From: Naematelia aurantialba | Taxonomy: Eukaryota; Basidiomycota; Tremellomycetes; Tremellales; Naemateliaceae | Assembly (NCBI GenBank): GCA_021527695.1 | Contig: JAKFAO010000014.1 | Span: 34,950-98,949, forward strand | Reading direction: 5' to 3' | DNA length: 64,000 nucleotides | Part shown: one piece after another, positions 37,101 through 49,422 of the stretch | How positions within the stretch are numbered: position 1 is the first letter of the stretch | Layout of the letters: each line of letters begins with the position of its first letter | Program-made: the position numbers and the translations under genes | The notes under the pieces: generated by a model | Told to the model about the DNA's origin: nothing | What the model saw: only the letters and a program-made list of their open reading frames with translations | Databases searched by the model: none

Positions 37101-40100
37101 CCGCACCGACGACCTTGTTTTCCACCGAATCGCCATTCGCCTTTTCGGCACCAGCGCCGGCACCAGCACCGTCAACTTCCGCCCCACTCGCCTTAGCCGC
37201 CCGTATGTACTTGCCACCACCTCCTCGTTTGTACAATAGCACAGCTCGGTTGGACCCCGCAGCTGGAAGCCGCTCGATCTGGACCATACAGAGCACGAAG
37301 AAGAAGATCCCTATCGCCACTACGATCCCGAAATTCCTCCACACGTGAGAATGGTAGAACCGGAGCGCTTCGTTGAGGTATGCCGTCCCTGACAGTGTAG
37401 TGGCCCCCGGTTCAGCACCTGCAATCGCGCAGCCTTGCGAGACCCCAGAGTATCCGGGGCCGTATGGCGCAAGCTGGGGTTGAACGCAAGCGAGGGTGAG
37501 ACCGGCCAGCTCATTGGACATGAGTGCTTCGAACGAGTAATAGATCGGGTCGAGCCATCGGATCCAAGAGAACCACGGGTGCATCGATGGTGTATAGATG
37601 ATGTATCCCGCGTACTGTATGGTCAGCAAGGAAGAATGACGGTCATTTGACCACAAAGTAGAATTCGTTCCACGTCGAGCGAGCGCCACGAGAGAGTGAG
37701 ACCGCGCGAAACAATGTCCCAGGACTCACAGTAACAAGGATCGAGAACATCAGGCCCGAGACTTTGCTAGCATTGTTGAACGTCCCAAACGAGTACCCGA
37801 TGAAACGGAAGAACGCAGTCGTGCACACCGTTGTCGTGAACGCGAAGAGCAAAAAGGTGAAATACAGCCCGACGTCAGTCTTGAGCCCCACCATAAAGTA
37901 CACGATGAGCGTGAAGATGACGAGCTGGACGAAGAAGATGGGTAGATCGCCGATCGTCTTGGCTACCACGACGGCCGACGGGCGGTACATTGAGAATCCC
38001 TTGTGTTTCGCCAGCACCGCACGGCCGGAGAAGGCGGCTGTCGTCTCGGACAGGGAAATCAAGGACGGGACTGATGGTGTCAGTATCGTGGACATCGACA
38101 GTGACCGTTCCGACAGACAACACTCACAAAGCAATGTCAGAAAAATGGTACCTCCGCGAAGGAACTGCACTGTCAGCTCGGGCGAGAGAACAGGGTGGCG
38201 TGGGCCTCACAAGACCACCGGTAGTAGCGGAAACTTGGTAGAAGAGCTGGAACAGTCAGCCCCGGCTGCTTTATACACTGTGGATGGCACTTACAGAACC
38301 GACGATGAACGCTTGGATCAACGTGGTGCCCTGTCTTGCCCAGAGTGTCCTATTATCAGTGTTGAACGACTGCTTGAACTCACCATTGATCACCCCATCG
38401 TTGTTGGTAGTCCCTGATAAGTGCCGCTCGCACCTATACCGCCTCAGTGATCCCCAAGGCAATACTCAGGTGTTGCCAACAACGCACCTGTGAGAAAAAG
38501 TCCACTTTTTCTGGCCTCGACTTGGGTGCCCACTTGTTCTTCTGCGCCTGAATCACAGACTGGGTGTTCTCAGTCTGTCGGACCCGGGTTGAGTCGTCAA
38601 TGTGTTCAGCCAGTTCTTGTTGCATCCGTTTGGCGATGGCAGACCCCTCATAGGCCACTGCGAACTCTGCGGGAGATGTAGGCACGGGGCCCTGGTGATC
38701 GTCTCTGATCTTGCGCTCGTGGGTCTACCACACCCCAGACGTTAGCATGGCTTTGGCTTGTTGAGGGAGCATGCAACTGACAGCAGTGACGGAAGTGAGG
38801 TAGTCTGCCGTATTGCCTCCATCCGGGTGCACAAAGCCCATATCTTCAAAGTATCCTCGAGCTTCGTTGGCGGGACCGTAGTAGATCACCCTGCCCTCTG
38901 CAATGACAGTAACCTTGTCGAAGAGGCTGTAGATGCCGTTACCGGCCTGGTACAGGCTGACGACCATGGTATTGTGTTCAACATCCGCGAGGGTCCGCAG
39001 AACACGGGTGAAACGTAGGGCTGTGTCGGCATCTAGACCGCGGGTTGCATTGTCCCACATCTGGATCGAGGCGCGAGAAGTCAGTACCTCGGCGATCGAT
39101 ACCCGCTTCTTCTCGCCGCCTGCTTGGGTCAGCGGTGATCGTACTCACGATTGCTGATGTTCGTTCACACAATAGCCGAGCAGGCGAGGAGATAGACGCC
39201 TGCGACTACGACTACGAAGCGAGAACGACGGGAGGGGGTGGGAGAAACAAAGAGACAATGGAACAGGACTTGCCAGAGACGCCTCTTGTGTATTGATCTC
39301 CGACCTTTGTATGTGCGGTGTGTTCCAACCCGAAGATCTTCAACAGCTCGGCCTTTGTCTTATCCTTCCATGACTCGGCCTTCATTGCTTCCCCGCCCTC
39401 GGTCTCTGGCAACCTCGCACCGTCCGCCGGCGTATTCATTCTTAAGGCGAAATCGAGGGTCCGCCCCACGAGCAGGTTGGCATCGTGCAGGTCTTCTTCC
39501 GAGTTGAAGATGACCTCGCTCTTGAATGGCTTGAGAGTCTTTGCGTCGTGCATGCTCCCGTAGTGGACAGTGCCGTCGACGCCGTCAAAGCCTGCATTGA
39601 GCCCCGCCAGGGACTTGAGGAATGTGGTGCACCCGCTTCCGGGTCGACCGACTACGAGCATCATCTCGCCGGCACGGACGAGGCCTGAAAAGTCTTTGAT
39701 GAGGTACCGCTCGCCCTTGCGAAGACCTGGCCGCTTCTTCCCTGGCGTCCCCATCGATTCGTTCCACACCATGTTGGCCCCCCGCTCTTCCTGCCCCCCG
39801 GTGGTGTGGGCCCCAACAGCCTGCGCACCAGCCTTCTCCTCCACATCCCGACGTGCCGCAGCGAGCTTTGCAGCCTTCTTCTTGTACGCAATGTTGGTCC
39901 ATGGTGCCAGGATGGAACCCATATTCGGCGCGTAGATGACGTCGTCAGCACCGCCTACTCCGCGTACCGATAGGTGCTCGTACGCCAGAGGGAGAGATCG
40001 CCCGGCTGGCAGACCACGAGACTCGAGCAGGGCTCGATCGCGCTGTATCTCAGTATATGCCACGTGCAGTCTCGCCTACCTTGAGCTGCTCAGCAAAGGA

Positions 40101-40475
40101 CCATCCATCTCCGTCCCCGCCCGCATCTCCCGGATCAAGATTCTTGTTGTGAACATTCCCCCCATCTCCCGCCGTCGATTCGCGGCTGCCTATCACCGTC
40201 GCTCCGTCGAGTTGTATCTGACTCCGTGATGGAGAGGTCCGTTCGGAACCGTTGACGGGAGTAGGATCCAGGTCGTCGCTCAGACTGGACTGTGAAGCTC
40301 GGTTATTCTGTAGACTGGTTCCAAACATTCGGGAAGCATCCGATAGTTGCCCTTGGTCCCCTTCGTTCCCGTCGTCGAGGTCTTTACTCTCCTGCTGTTG
40401 GTCCTGGTGCCGAGTCGACAGCGGTCGCCCCAGGGGGGCTAAGTTCTCTGACATACTAGTGTGCACTGAGGACAT
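34152..40475 (-). CDS. PDR-type ABC transporter (full-size ABCG, NBD-TMD-NBD-TMD)
   Basis: A plasma-membrane multidrug exporter of the pleiotropic drug resistance family. Order: disordered N-terminus ([12 protein letters not shown]), N-terminal PDR region, NBD1 with Walker [10 protein letters not shown], signature [15 protein letters not shown] and Walker [11 protein letters not shown], then TMD1, then NBD2 with Walker [10 protein letters not shown], degenerate signature [16 protein letters not shown] and Walker [13 protein letters not shown], then TMD2 with [16 protein letters not shown]. The Cys in Walker A of NBD1 and the degenerate NBD2 signature are normal for PDR proteins. About 18 introns occur, one GC-AG. 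The last exon, after acceptor GCAG near 34194, codes [14 protein letters not shown] and stops at 34152. Start ATG 40475. Intron repeats include a 17-nt G run at 36614-36630. Confidence 0.93.
39120..39273 (-). other. GC-AG intron splitting the NBD1 signature motif
   Basis: The exon ends GTC TCT G at 39274 and the intron starts GCAAGT. It ends CAAGCAG, and the next exon (39119) begins GC GGC GAG AAG. Only this GC donor restores VSGGEKKR; the nearby GT donor two codon positions on breaks the frame. Length 154 nt. Confidence 0.75.
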
Positions 40476-41423
40476 GACAGTCGAATGCAGATATTTGGTT
40501 CACTCTGACCTCAAAGGATCACCGAACCTCTTGGTTGTTGTTATGAATCTCCGAGGACGATCTATCAGCTACTTTGGATTGTGCACAACCGAATGTCTCA
40601 CGCCATCGACTCGGGCTTTTGGGCACTGGGCGTTTGTAGCACAACGGGGAATGCAAGATGCCCGAGCAGCGACAGTGAGGAAGAGATCGTTAGGTGACGT
40701 CAGCCAGAGTTTTATTCATCGAGCCCCTGTGGATCGACGCCGCAAAGGGTCTGCGGCAGTCAGTCCCCCCGCCTTCAGACGCCGTGCCCGAGGCTTGACA
40801 TGTGGCCCGAGTCAAGCCTCAGCTTGAGCTAAATCCGCGATCTGCGGGCCGCGGCTGTACCCTCGGGCAAAGTGATGCCCGATGCTGGTGACTCACCGAG
40901 ATGTCACCTGCGGCATTAGAGGTTAAGGGTATTACATGCCTCAAACTTCGATAGCTGCCTGTGGTGTACAGGAGCACCATGGAACAGAAATGACGGTCTG
41001 ATGACAGCAGGCAATAGAGTAGGGAATCCATCCTTGGCTTGCGTACTAACGACATGGTAAACATTTTGAGAACCAAGAGAGAAAGGTAAGAGGTAGAGTT
41101 GGGTTAGGCACGCCCGTAGGTGACCAAGCTTCTGCAAGCCTTTCTGTTCTTTCGGACAGCGGATCACGTGCCTATTCGGGATCTCTTTTTTATTTCCGAA
41201 TCACAATACGAATGCAGCGTCATGTCGTCAGCTCTGGCTCGAGTCACCAGGAATCCGAAAGGCAAACGTCCATGTATCCGTTCTCGTTGTCTCCTTGGCG
41301 ACCTTCCGAATCCTCTGGGAATCGGGGATGAGGTCTGCCGACTCAAAAACGGCATCATCGTCCGTTCGTGTCCCAAGACTCTTGACTTCTCTGGTGTTGG
41401 TGATCTAACTTGCCATCATCGTC
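40476..41423. other. Divergent intergenic region between PDR and SSU1-like genes
   Basis: No gene recognised. CACGTG at 41165-41170 lies 254 nt before the SSU1-like start. A GC-rich stretch near 40830-40880 contains AAATCCGCGATC, only loosely like the PDR element TCCGYGGA. CCTCGGGCA and TGCCCGATG flank it as an imperfect inverted repeat. Confidence 0.45.
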
Positions 41424-42972
41424 ATGTCCCACATGTTGCCACCGGAACCATCCAACGCTGCGATGGGAATCGTGCAGCTCACGCCGAGCCATCATAGCTC
41501 GACGCCAACTCTGACCCCGAGCACTGAGCAGCGCAAAGCTCGATCCATGGCGCAGTCTCTCGGTGCTAGACTCGATCACGCGTGTCTCCATCTCTCGCCA
41601 GCTTTCTTCTCCATCAACATGGGCACGGGGATCACTTCCATCTTGTGCGTGTGCGGTCCTGTTTCTGCCCGCTTGGCATCTTCATTCCAGCAGTGTTAAT
41701 ACAAACCAGGCTGTACAACTTGCCATACAACGCCGAGTGGCTACGACGCTTGGGTATCGTCGTCTTCGTCCTCAACATCGTAGCTTTTGTTCTTCTCGCA
41801 CTCGGCAATGTCGTTCGTTATATGAGATGGAGAGGACTCTTCGGGATCGTCGGACGGCATGAAATGTCAAGCATGTTTTGGGGTTGTCTTCCGATGGGTT
41901 TGGTTACCATTGTCGTGAGTTCTCCGGCAGCTCTCTTTACGGTGCTTTGTTCTGACCCTTGACTAGAACATGATCGCAATCGTCTGTGTACCTGCTTGGG
42001 GATGGAGATGGGCGCAGCTGGCGCTGGGACTGTGGTGGACCGACGCAATCATGTCGATCGGCATCAATCTCGGCATGCTGTTTATGATGTAAGTTCACGT
42101 GGAGCTTTGCATGCTAACCTATGCAGGTTCACCCGTCAGAGCCACTCTGCTGAAACCGTCTCGGCAACATGGCTCCTTCCGATGGTTTCGTCAGTCGTCT
42201 GCGCTGCATCGGGCGGTATCGTCGCCTCGTCACTTCTGCCCTTTTCACCGGCCTTGGCGCGTTCCACCGTGTTGACCTCATATGTCATATGGGGTACTGG
42301 TGTTCCCATCGCGATGTTCATCATAACCCTCTGGTTGTACCGGACAATGATCTCAGGCACTCCAGAACCCGCAGCTCTTGTGTCGATGTTTCTGCCTCTA
42401 GGTCCGTGCGGGCAAGGCAGTTTCGGTATCGTGGTCCTTGGGCGTGTCGTGCGTGAGCTCGCATATGACCATGGGCTGGGTTTCGCCGCTGTGGGGGGAA
42501 CAAATCAGTCAACCATCATGCTGGCCGATGCAGTGTACGCCGGTGGATTGGTGACCGGTCTGATATTCTGGGGACTGGGGATGTGTTGGTACATCCTAGC
42601 GACTGCTGTCATCGTCGATCATTGGCGAACCGACCGACGGTTCTTCTTCCGTGAACACTTCTCTATCGGTCTGTGGGCTCTGACATTTCCAATTGGGTAA
42701 GCCATTGGCATGCGTAGCTCGGGGAAATGTGTTGACGAGCCAATAGTGTATTCGCGACAGCCACGACCACACTGGCAAGTGAGCTTGACTCCCCAGCCTT
42801 CCGCATGATCGGCACTGTACTGTCAGCCCAGGTGGCACTGCACTGGCTCTACGTGAGCGTCATGACTGTGTGGAAGGTTGTGGACGGAACGATATTCGTG
42901 GCTGCGGAACTCGTCGATTGGACTCCAGAACGTCGATGGCATCGTCGCCGAGACCCTATGGAGAAAGCATAG
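41424..42972 (+). CDS. SSU1: SSU1-like sulfite efflux pump (TehA/TDT anion channel family)
   Basis: A plasma-membrane exporter of the voltage-dependent anion channel/tellurite-resistance family, with the best resemblance to fungal Ssu1 sulfite pumps. Five exons close perfectly: 41424-41644, 41710-41914, 41967-42088, 42127-42696 and 42747-42972, about 414 residues. Signatures: SPAFFSINMGTGITSILLYNLPYN in TM1, MFWGCLPMGLVTIV, AETVSATWLLPMVSSVVCAASGGIVAS and FLPLGPCGQGSFGI, followed by hydrophobic helices to the basic tail RRWHRRRDPMEKA. About ten TM helices are expected. A second anion (malate, nitrate) is possible, since family substrates vary. A Zn2Cys6 regulator follows in the same orientation 308 nt downstream. 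Confidence 0.88.
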
Positions 42973-43279
42973 ATACCATAGATATTTTGACTCATGCCAT
43001 ATGTTGTTCCCAATACCGTTAATAATGGTGCGCCGGACCGATGGTTAGGCTAGATGGACAAAAGCCCGGAATTTCGGTTTCGGGCGAGTTTTCCGCTCGA
43101 TCCGAAATTGTCAACTTGCTTGGCAATAATAATGTTGTTTCCACGACATCCGACCTCCATAGATCCATCGCTCCGACGTCACGCGATCGGGTAGTGCACG
43201 TCCATCGACCACTTGAGTGTGACTGTGGAGTCGGGAATCTGTGACTCAACAAGACCTGGGGTGGCGTCTGAACGAGAAG

Positions 43280-46200
43280 ATGAGTGATAATGATGACGGA
43301 GATGGGATTGGCCCAAGTCGCTCGTCCAGGGCTACATCGCTTAGTGCGAGTGGGATGCGGGTATCACAGAGGCAACCTCTTAGGTATGTAAAATCGTGTC
43401 AAGTCGTTCTTCACCGGACCGCATCCGCTTCGTTCGCCCGCGAATGGGCATGAGGAAGCATCAAGTGCTGTAATTCCTCGCTTCCGAATCGCTGTGTTTA
43501 CTAATACCGTGTTCTCGGATGAATATTCACTGATGCCTGTCCAGTTGCAGCGAGTGTACCCGCCGCAAAACCCGGTGAGATCTGACTTTTCAAGATGGTT
43601 AGCGGTGCTTACCTGGCTGAGCAGATGTGACAAGACGGTGCCATGCGCGAATTGTCGGAAGCGGGGGGTTCCTGATCGGTGTCGTGTCGAGCAGGTGATT
43701 CCCAGCAAAGCAATGTACGTCGGTTCTTGCTTCCTACATTGAGGACACCCCCAACCAGCATACCGTTTTTTGAGCCGCCTACCTTCAGAACAACTGAAAG
43801 CTGACGCTGTCTAGCCGTACAGTATCCCATGTCCAGCTCCTCCGACAAGAGATCGAAATTACCACGTCCCGACTCGAGCGACGCATCGCCGAGCTCGAAG
43901 GTCTCGTTCGTGGGCAACTAGGGCTGGCTGTAAATAGGCACCTTGAGACGGTGCGAGGGGACGAGGGTGAGGACGATAAGATGGAGATTTTGAGCAGGGA
44001 CGGCGGAGAGGGGGATGCGAGGAAGGGCGGGGCGGATGATGAGGCTGAAGCTGCAGCAACGTTGGAGTTGTGAGTTGGAGAAGCCCCATCCCCACCTCCC
44101 TCCCTTCCTTCCTTTCTCCATGCTTTCCTTCCTTCCTCCATGCTTTCCTTCCTTCCTTCATGCTTTCCTTCCTTCCTTCATGCTTTCCTTCCTTCCTTCC
44201 TTCCTCCTCTTACTTCCTGCCTCCCTCTCTCCCTCTCTCCCTTCCTTCCTTCCTGCCTTCCTTACTTCCTTACTTCCTTCCATCCATCTTTGTACCCCAT
44301 CTCGAGTGTCGTTCGTTCGTCTCCTCCTTCCCTATGCCATTTATTGTCCCATCACACTATGAGCCTCGCAGTGTCACTATGCTGATCGTCCTCTAGCCTT
44401 GCAATGGGTAGACTACGCGCCAAAAGTCCGGGAGGGATCGAGGACCTCACCGAACTCAGTCCTAATGAACCTTCCCAGGCGGAAGAAGAGGAAGGAGACG
44501 CAGATATGGAACTTGAATTCGATTGGGCTACTGGTACCCCTCCTGGAGTCGCCATTGTTGTGAGTCAATCTCGCGACCTTACTTTCCTAACCTGTCATCT
44601 CTGCCACGGCTGGATCGTCACTCAATGTTCTATCCTGCGGTCCATCCCTGTGAGCTGACGCTTTCAGCTGGACCGCAAGCCGCCATCCGTAACGAAGCCC
44701 TCTCCCCTTGTTGGGTCTGGCAGCACAAGCCGACAACCGCCTGCAGTTGAAACTCCGGGGAAAGGTCTGCAGCAGTATCGACAGGCGCTTCAAGCGGATA
44801 TACTTGGTCGCCTCCCGAATCCCGACCTGGGGCGGCTGCTAGTCAAATACGACCTCGAGCATGTGGCATGGATGCATTGGTGGGTTGAAACATCCACCCT
44901 GCCCGCAAGCAACCACGTCCCGCTATTGTGGTCTGACCTAGTGCCGTAGCTGTTATCACGGTCCAACTTTCCAAAGCGAATCCGACCTATTCTGGGCCGA
45001 GCTTGGGGCAAAAGACGTTGAGATCAATTGGAGCTTCCTTGCTCTGATGTTCAGTGTCCTCATGGTGAGCTATCCTCTCACAAGTGTGTATACCTACCTG
45101 ACTTTCCATAAGTCTACTGCACATCACATGCCAGTTGGAATGACCAATGCTCTCTTCCCACGACGTAAGTGCCGCATGAGTCTGTAGCCAAAATGTACAA
45201 GATACTCATAGTTCCAGAATCTCTACGAGCACTCTTGGAATCCTGGTTTGACGGGTGTCTGATGAGCCTTCAGGAGGCCAACTGGATGTCATCCCACAGC
45301 TTGTACGATCACCATCCCTTCATGTACAACCGGAGCTTACTTCACCAGGTACGCAGTGCAGTGTATCGCCATCCTGATCAACCCTGCGAACCACCTGGGT
45401 AAAGCAGACCTGTACTACACAATGCTCGGTACTGGTATCAAGTACATCCCTTGCACTCTGCCAATTTTAAGCTGATCGCAGCTCCAGGATCGCACAGGCG
45501 CTCAACTTGCATCGACTCGGCCCAGATCCTTACCCCGCTGGTGGACGTGTGGGCGGTCCAGCGGTCATTGCGAGGGAAGTGCGGAAACGTACATGGTGGC
45601 AACTCATCATTCAGGGTGGGGTTCTCGCCGAAAAAGCTTTCCGCTGAAGCTGATCAATGTAGATTGGTTTCATGTTGCGTTCAACGGTACTTGCGGTACG
45701 CTCTTGAATGCTGCTGCTCAGACGGACTGGTCAAGCTAATCCCATCAAGCAATCCAAGCGCACCAGTTCAATACGCCACCGCCTCTTCATTGTGTAGATC
45801 AACTGCTCAGCACTTCAGAGGCGCCGACTGTCCTTCCAAAACAAGTGCCAACAGTTGATTCACATACGACACAGCTTCTCAAATGTATGTACCCAGTCGA
45901 GACAACAGGTCGATGCTAAATCGGACAGTGGCTCTCCAGATCAACAAGTCCGTCGCCTGCAGACCCTGCTGCCTTACGCTGATCCACGCAATAGGGTGTA
46001 TTCGAAAGTGACCAATTTTAGTGATGTGCCCTACGACAGCATCCTTAAATTTGATACCGAGATGCAAGGCATCTTGGCTGAAGCGCCGACCTGGATGACG
46101 GATGAGAAGCTTGAACCTGATGCTTCGGCACCTGTCTGGCTCGAATGGCAAACCCGATCGTACATGGTGCGTCTGTTGACCAGAGTATCGCTGACCTGGA

Positions 46201-47076
46201 AGGTCTCTTCGGCTCACAAAGTCATCGTGTTGCATCGACCCTACTTGGGAAGGGCGTTCAAAGGTGACGCCCGGTACACTGTCTCTCGAGAAGTATGACT
46301 ATAGCAACGGTCCGTTGCTAACAGCGTAGAGATGCTTGACTTATGCGCGGCGCATATTGGATATCTTTCACAGATGTAACCTCGAAACTTTCCGCAAAAC
46401 ATGGTGAGTCATGCGGTATGCTGCCAACATGATTGTTGTCCTTCCCTTTCTCGACGCTGAGAAGAACAGGACTGTACTTGCTCATACTATTGCTGCCTGC
46501 CTGGTCATTCTCCTTGAAGCGTCTCATCGAAAAGACGACGAAATCGACCTCGACGGACTCCTCATACCTGTTCAGACGGCTGTCTTGATCCTGCAGCAGA
46601 TTGCACCGTACTCGACGATCGCGCAGCGTGGTGTCGTTGTCATCTCTCCTCTGCTGGAGGAACAATTCTCGTCCCCCGACTCGCCTGGTCGGGCAGAAAA
46701 ACGTAAAGAGTTCCACGGGAAGGCGGAACAGGAGCTTGATCGGGCTCAAAAGATGTTCCGCCGGCCGAGACGAGGTGGAAGCAAGACTGCTAGTTCGGCA
46801 CGCGAGACAGACCCTGCAACGTCTGTCAGTCCGCAGCAGGCTTCGGGAGGCTCACTCGACGTCGGATTCGATTCTGCCTTGTGGGCCAATGCAGCGTGGA
46901 CAGGTGCAGGCGACAGCGGGGTAATGTTGAGTGGTGCTGGTGCCAGTCAGGCGTGGACGCCTGTTCCTGACGCGACGGTGGACGATACGGCGACGACGTG
47001 GGATTCCATGTTTTTGCTGGACGTGGTGCACGAGGGACAACCTCCGAGCGACTGGCTGGATCAGAATCTGTTCTAG
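43280..47076 (+). CDS. Zn2Cys6 transcription factor with fungal-specific domain
   Basis: Nuclear regulator. After a Ser/Asp-rich N-terminus (exon from ATG 43280) the zinc cluster is split over two exons: CSECTRRKT, then TVPCANCRKRGVPDRCRVEQ. A coiled-coil-like Leu/Glu-rich stretch follows (about 43830-44065), then an acidic linker. The fungal transcription factor domain contains LVKYDLEHVAWMHWCCYHGPTF, WFDGCLMSLQEANW, a region encoding QDRTGAQLA in one frame or AQALNLHRLG-type sequence in another, and LLTRVSLTWKVSSAHKVIVLHRPYLG. The C-terminus ends WLDQNLF at 47076. At least ten introns are expected and several were not resolved between 45100 and 45900. Proximity to the SSU1-like gene suggests, without proof, control of that transporter. 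Confidence 0.8.
44085..44290 (+). repeat. (TTCC)n-rich pyrimidine repeat in an intron of the Zn2Cys6 gene
   Basis: Lies inside intron 44070-44396 (GTGAGT...TCTAG). Units of CTTCCTTC with three or four copies of a 20-nt CATGCTTTCCTTCCTTC-type unit. Sense strand pyrimidine. Confidence 0.9.
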
Positions 47077-47141
47077 AGAATAGACATACAGGCGGGGAGA
47101 AGAGCGGCGTTGTCATCTCTGTGTTGTCAGTCTAGTAATAG

Positions 47142-48043
47142 TCAACAGCAAAAGGGATCAGTGGGCTCCTCGTATGTGAATTTGGGCAGCAGGACAAGCA
47201 TGGAGTTGAAAAGGCAGTCATCAGGCCAAGAGAACGCATCGAGGTCAGGATAATTGTTGCTTGGCAGTAGCGGAGAGGCGCAGCTTTGTACTTCTCCAAA
47301 CATTTCATCAGGCAAGACGTTGATCAAGGGAGATGTGAATACAGCATCGCTTGAAAGCTCGTCAAGTTGCTGCTTCCAGGAGCATCTTGGTCGTGAGAGT
47401 CTCAGGACAATAGAAGGACGACAAAAGAGCAACCTCGGGGAGGCGTCATGGCGCGGTGCATTTGACCTCATACAACTTAACAGGGTTGTCATGCCAGCTC
47501 GTCTTGTCTGCACTGGCAAGTCTTAGGAGTGTTTGCATTATGGTCAAGTATAGCACACAGAATTCATTGGACAAGAGTAAGAGGACAGCGATACATGTGT
47601 TATTCGCTAAGGCAGCGCACTGGACGCCGGGGCGGGTAATCACTTGCGGGTGGTCTCAGGGGGACTGTCATATTGAGTCGTAATATGATGCTCGCGAGAA
47701 ATTTCCGCACAGTGGATTGGTCAATCCGTGCGCCAGACAGGATATAAGTTGATGCTCGTCCATTGCGGCAATTGTCCTCTTGTTGCGTCACCAAAGTGCA
47801 ATTGTTATCTGTCTCGGGTGGTAGCCCCTGGGGTAGCAGAACCCGCTGAGGTCGCTGAGACCGCTGAGATTGCTGAGTTCGCTGAGATTGCTGGGAACGA
47901 TGAGCGGGATGGGATTGTGGGCAGCGCTGGGACTGAGAAAGCGGCGAATTGGGTCCAGAGTGGCGAGACGCCGACAAGCCACATGCCGACCTGGGAGCAT
48001 GTGAGCCAGCATCTGAAGAGTTCCAGAGAGTCGTGTCGATCAT
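47142..48043 (-). CDS. Possible Gln/Ser-rich protein, exon structure unresolved
   Basis: A tentative gene. From ATG 48043 the frame MIDTTLWNSSDAGSHAPR runs through a Gln/Ser/Arg repeat (SQQSQRTQQSQRSQRPQR) to about 47700. A separate downstream frame on the same strand (47519 to 47142) has a compact, acidic and aromatic C-terminus (VLPDEMFGEVQ...NYPDLDAFSWPDDCLF) that looks like a transcriptional activation tail. Joining them needs introns I could not fix. It is convergent with the Zn2Cys6 regulator. No family recognised. The opposite strand of the repeat is also open, so strand is uncertain. Confidence 0.3.
47838..47893. repeat. 9-nt tandem repeat (GCTGAGRYY)n
   Basis: About six copies of GCTGAGACC/GCTGAGATT-type units. 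Translates as AET/AEI/AEF repeats on the plus strand and Ser-Gln-Arg type on the minus strand. Confidence 0.8.
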
Positions 48044-48549
48044 TGTGACTCTGTCCTGATGTGATGTGGAAGAGTGCGTTATAGTCAAGCACTACGTGCT
48101 CTAGCGGTGGCCATAGGCGAAAATAACTCGCTCTCGTTGGTATTGCCTGATGTCTTCGAGAAGCAGAGACCGAAAGGAGGTTTGCCGTTCTGCTTTCCGC
48201 TTGCGGTTTAGGCCTGCATGAGAGACGAACATGGACAGACGTACGGGAACAGAGGAGCTGTCCGGCGTATCGCCATTGCCATGACGGACCTGTACTAACT
48301 ACGCAAGAGGTGAAATCGACCGGATTGTCAGAATGCGGCTCTAGCCCCCCGCCTGTTATACTGTACGAAAATGCTGCTCATAGGGAGGGCACCAGATACA
48401 CCACGGTACGGTTTTACTTTGTGTTCCAGGAGGGAGAGAACGTGGGATGAGTGTTCAACGTCTGGAGAGAATTTAACGAAGCAGGCTGGGCTTTCTTACG
48501 GTACATCTCATGCATATCTCCCATTTACACATGCCGTCCGTGCATCGTG
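48044..48549. other. Intergenic region, 0.5 kb
   Basis: Upstream of the tentative 48043 gene and downstream of the 49422 gene. No feature recognised. Confidence 0.4.
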
Positions 48550-49422
48550 TCACGATCGCCAGCCCTGAATTCCTGAGCCGTCCGAAGATGCATACGCCGG
48601 ATCAGTCTGGTCGCCTCGTCGCTCGGCACTGGTGAAGCGGAAACGACCGGTGTCAAGGGCGCTGTTGGGCGACCGACTGTGCGAGTTGGTTGGACTGGCC
48701 CAAGGCGAGTCGGGCAGGATGGTCAGTGTCAATGGGGCGGTATACTCTCGCCGCATCAGGACGCTGAGTCCCACTCTTTCAGTCTCCTCGATCCCGTCCG
48801 GGTCGCGGAGCGTCAGCACTTGGACGGAAGCAGCGTCGCCCACGATGATGCTGAAGAGGTCTTCGATGTAGAGCTCTTGCAGTGCGGCACGCGTGTCCAC
48901 GCAAAACCTCGCACGGATGCTGGGCGGACGGATGTCTGCATGAGTCTCGCCGTGGCGCTCGAGCGCGCTGTCCATCAGGGACTGGAGCTTGCGCTCGGCC
49001 TTGACGAGCAGACTGGACTTCAAGGAGATGATCTGGTCGTGGAACCTTTGATCCTCTTCACGGCTGGCTGACTCTGGGTGCACGAGACCGCGAGGGGCGC
49101 TGCCCAAGAGGGACACGCTGTGGAAGCTCCCGCCCGAGCTGGGACTCGATCTTGAGTCAGAACGGCCGTTTGGCGGACTGTGCGATGATAAGGGGCTCGG
49201 GGAAGAGCCCGCTGCGTCGCCATTCTCAGCGTCAGAACCGTCAGAGGACGCCAACCACGCAATTCCGCGCCGGCGGCGCCACGGGCTTGTTTGGGGCGTC
49301 GTTGGCGGCAACGGCCCCCTCGGGGCTAACGGAGGTGGAACAGCATACATCATCTCATCGTCGTCATTGGACTGAACAGCTTGCGGATCCGCAGCCCGCG
49401 TATTGAGCAGCAGCGCAGGCAT
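48550..49422 (-). CDS. Conserved-looking protein of unknown function with Ser-rich N-terminus
   Basis: A single exon of 290 residues, ATG 49422 to stop 48550. Residues 1-120 are disordered (Pro/Ser/Gly, with a basic WRRRRG patch). Residues about 125-250 look folded: an amphipathic helix FHDQIISLKSSLLVKAERKLQSLMDSAL, then alternating hydrophobic strands ALQELYIEDLFSIIVGDAASVQVLTLRD and SVLMRREYTAPLTLTILP. The tail is Ser-rich. No family recognised. The codon pattern and the folded middle argue for a real gene. Confidence 0.6.
   Translation of the reverse strand: MPALLLNTRAADPQAVQSNDDDEMMYAVPPPLAPRGPLPPTTPQTSPWRRRRGIAWLASSDGSDAENGDAAGSSPSPLSSHSPPNGRSDSRSSPSSGGSFHSVSLLGSAPRGLVHPESASREEDQRFHDQIISLKSSLLVKAERKLQSLMDSALERHGETHADIRPPSIRARFCVDTRAALQELYIEDLFSIIVGDAASVQVLTLRDPDGIEETERVGLSVLMRREYTAPLTLTILPDSPWASPTNSHSRSPNSALDTGRFRFTSAERRGDQTDPAYASSDGSGIQGWRS

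Noticed and set aside
40830..40880. PDR-element-like TCCGCGAT before the PDR transporter
   Set aside because: Only partial match to TCCGYGGA, and the Pdr1/Pdr3 system is not established in basidiomycetes.
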